14,684 bases of DNA from Alphaproteobacteria bacterium UBA6149 (GTDB lineage: Bacteria > Pseudomonadota > Alphaproteobacteria > Rickettsiales > UBA998). The notes under the pieces were generated by a model. The model ran no database searches. It was not told the origin of the DNA and saw only the letters and a program-made list of their open reading frames with translations. This document shows positions 14,606-14,684 of this stretch, piece by piece (within the stretch, counting starts at the first letter, position 1; every line of letters begins with the position of its first letter). The stretch spans positions 1-14,684 of the forward strand of contig DIUV01000024.1 of NCBI GenBank assembly GCA_002423155.1, written 5' to 3'. A program made the position numbers and the translations under genes.

Positions 14606-14684
14606 CACGCACCACTGTCCAAGAAAATATTTATACAAAATAGCTCTCCGTCGTCATCCCCACCTTGTGCGCACTACTGTCCAA
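14606..14684. repeat. Probable left end of an E2-related element, cut by the window
   Basis: The order of landmarks follows the left half of E2. Terminal CACGCACCACTGTCC resembles E2's CACACTACCCGACAC. AAAATATTTAT (14624-14634) matches 12405-12415 exactly, and TCCGTCGTCAT (14647-14657) matches 12431-12441 exactly, with similar spacing. A second feature is a 15-base direct repeat with one mismatch, CGCACCACTGTCCAA (14608-14622) and CGCACTACTGTCCAA (14670-14684). The right half is outside the window. Relationship to E2 is likely but based on short matches. Confidence 0.45.

Overview
The window reads as a chromosomal stretch of an AT-rich, Gram-negative bacterium, most likely an alphaproteobacterium. 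Supporting signs are an MJ0042 zinc-finger/DUF3426 membrane protein next to hpt, an asd gene abutting a CitE-like lyase gene, and a membrane chemoreceptor. Complete genes for threonine/lysine precursor synthesis (asd) and the pyruvate route to isoleucine (cimA), plus a chemoreceptor, argue against a strongly reduced obligate intracellular genome. The lineage is inferred from gene content only.

Layout. 1-2643 holds core genes on the minus strand: the MJ0042 protein overlapping hpt, and upstream of them xth (exonuclease III). 2741-4114 is a small accessory block between xth and gyrB. It contains two plus-strand genes for small glycine-zipper membrane proteins that share a C-terminal motif, then a minus-strand antitoxin-toxin operon. 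4244-6688 is gyrB on the plus strand, divergent from the toxin-antitoxin operon and followed by a strong hairpin terminator. 6765-9962 is a compact minus-strand cluster: RlmD/TrmA-type RNA methyltransferase, CHMI-like tautomerase, citramalate synthase. 10078-12156 is a lone methyl-accepting chemotaxis protein on the plus strand. 12157-12635 has no gene. It is a nested repeat: a palindromic element of about 200 bp interrupted by a 191-bp MITE-like element with perfect 18-bp terminal inverted repeats and a 9-bp target-site duplication. 12636-14558 is the minus-strand pair asd and CitE-like lyase. The right edge (about 14606-14684) looks like the start of a further, diverged copy of the same MITE-like family, cut off by the window.

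No complete new system such as defence or secretion is evident. The most notable points are the reconstructable nested insertion at 12204-12604, the paired glycine-zipper proteins with a conserved C-terminal tail, and the toxin-antitoxin operon sharing its promoter region with gyrB. No rRNA, tRNA, CRISPR array or transposase gene was seen.
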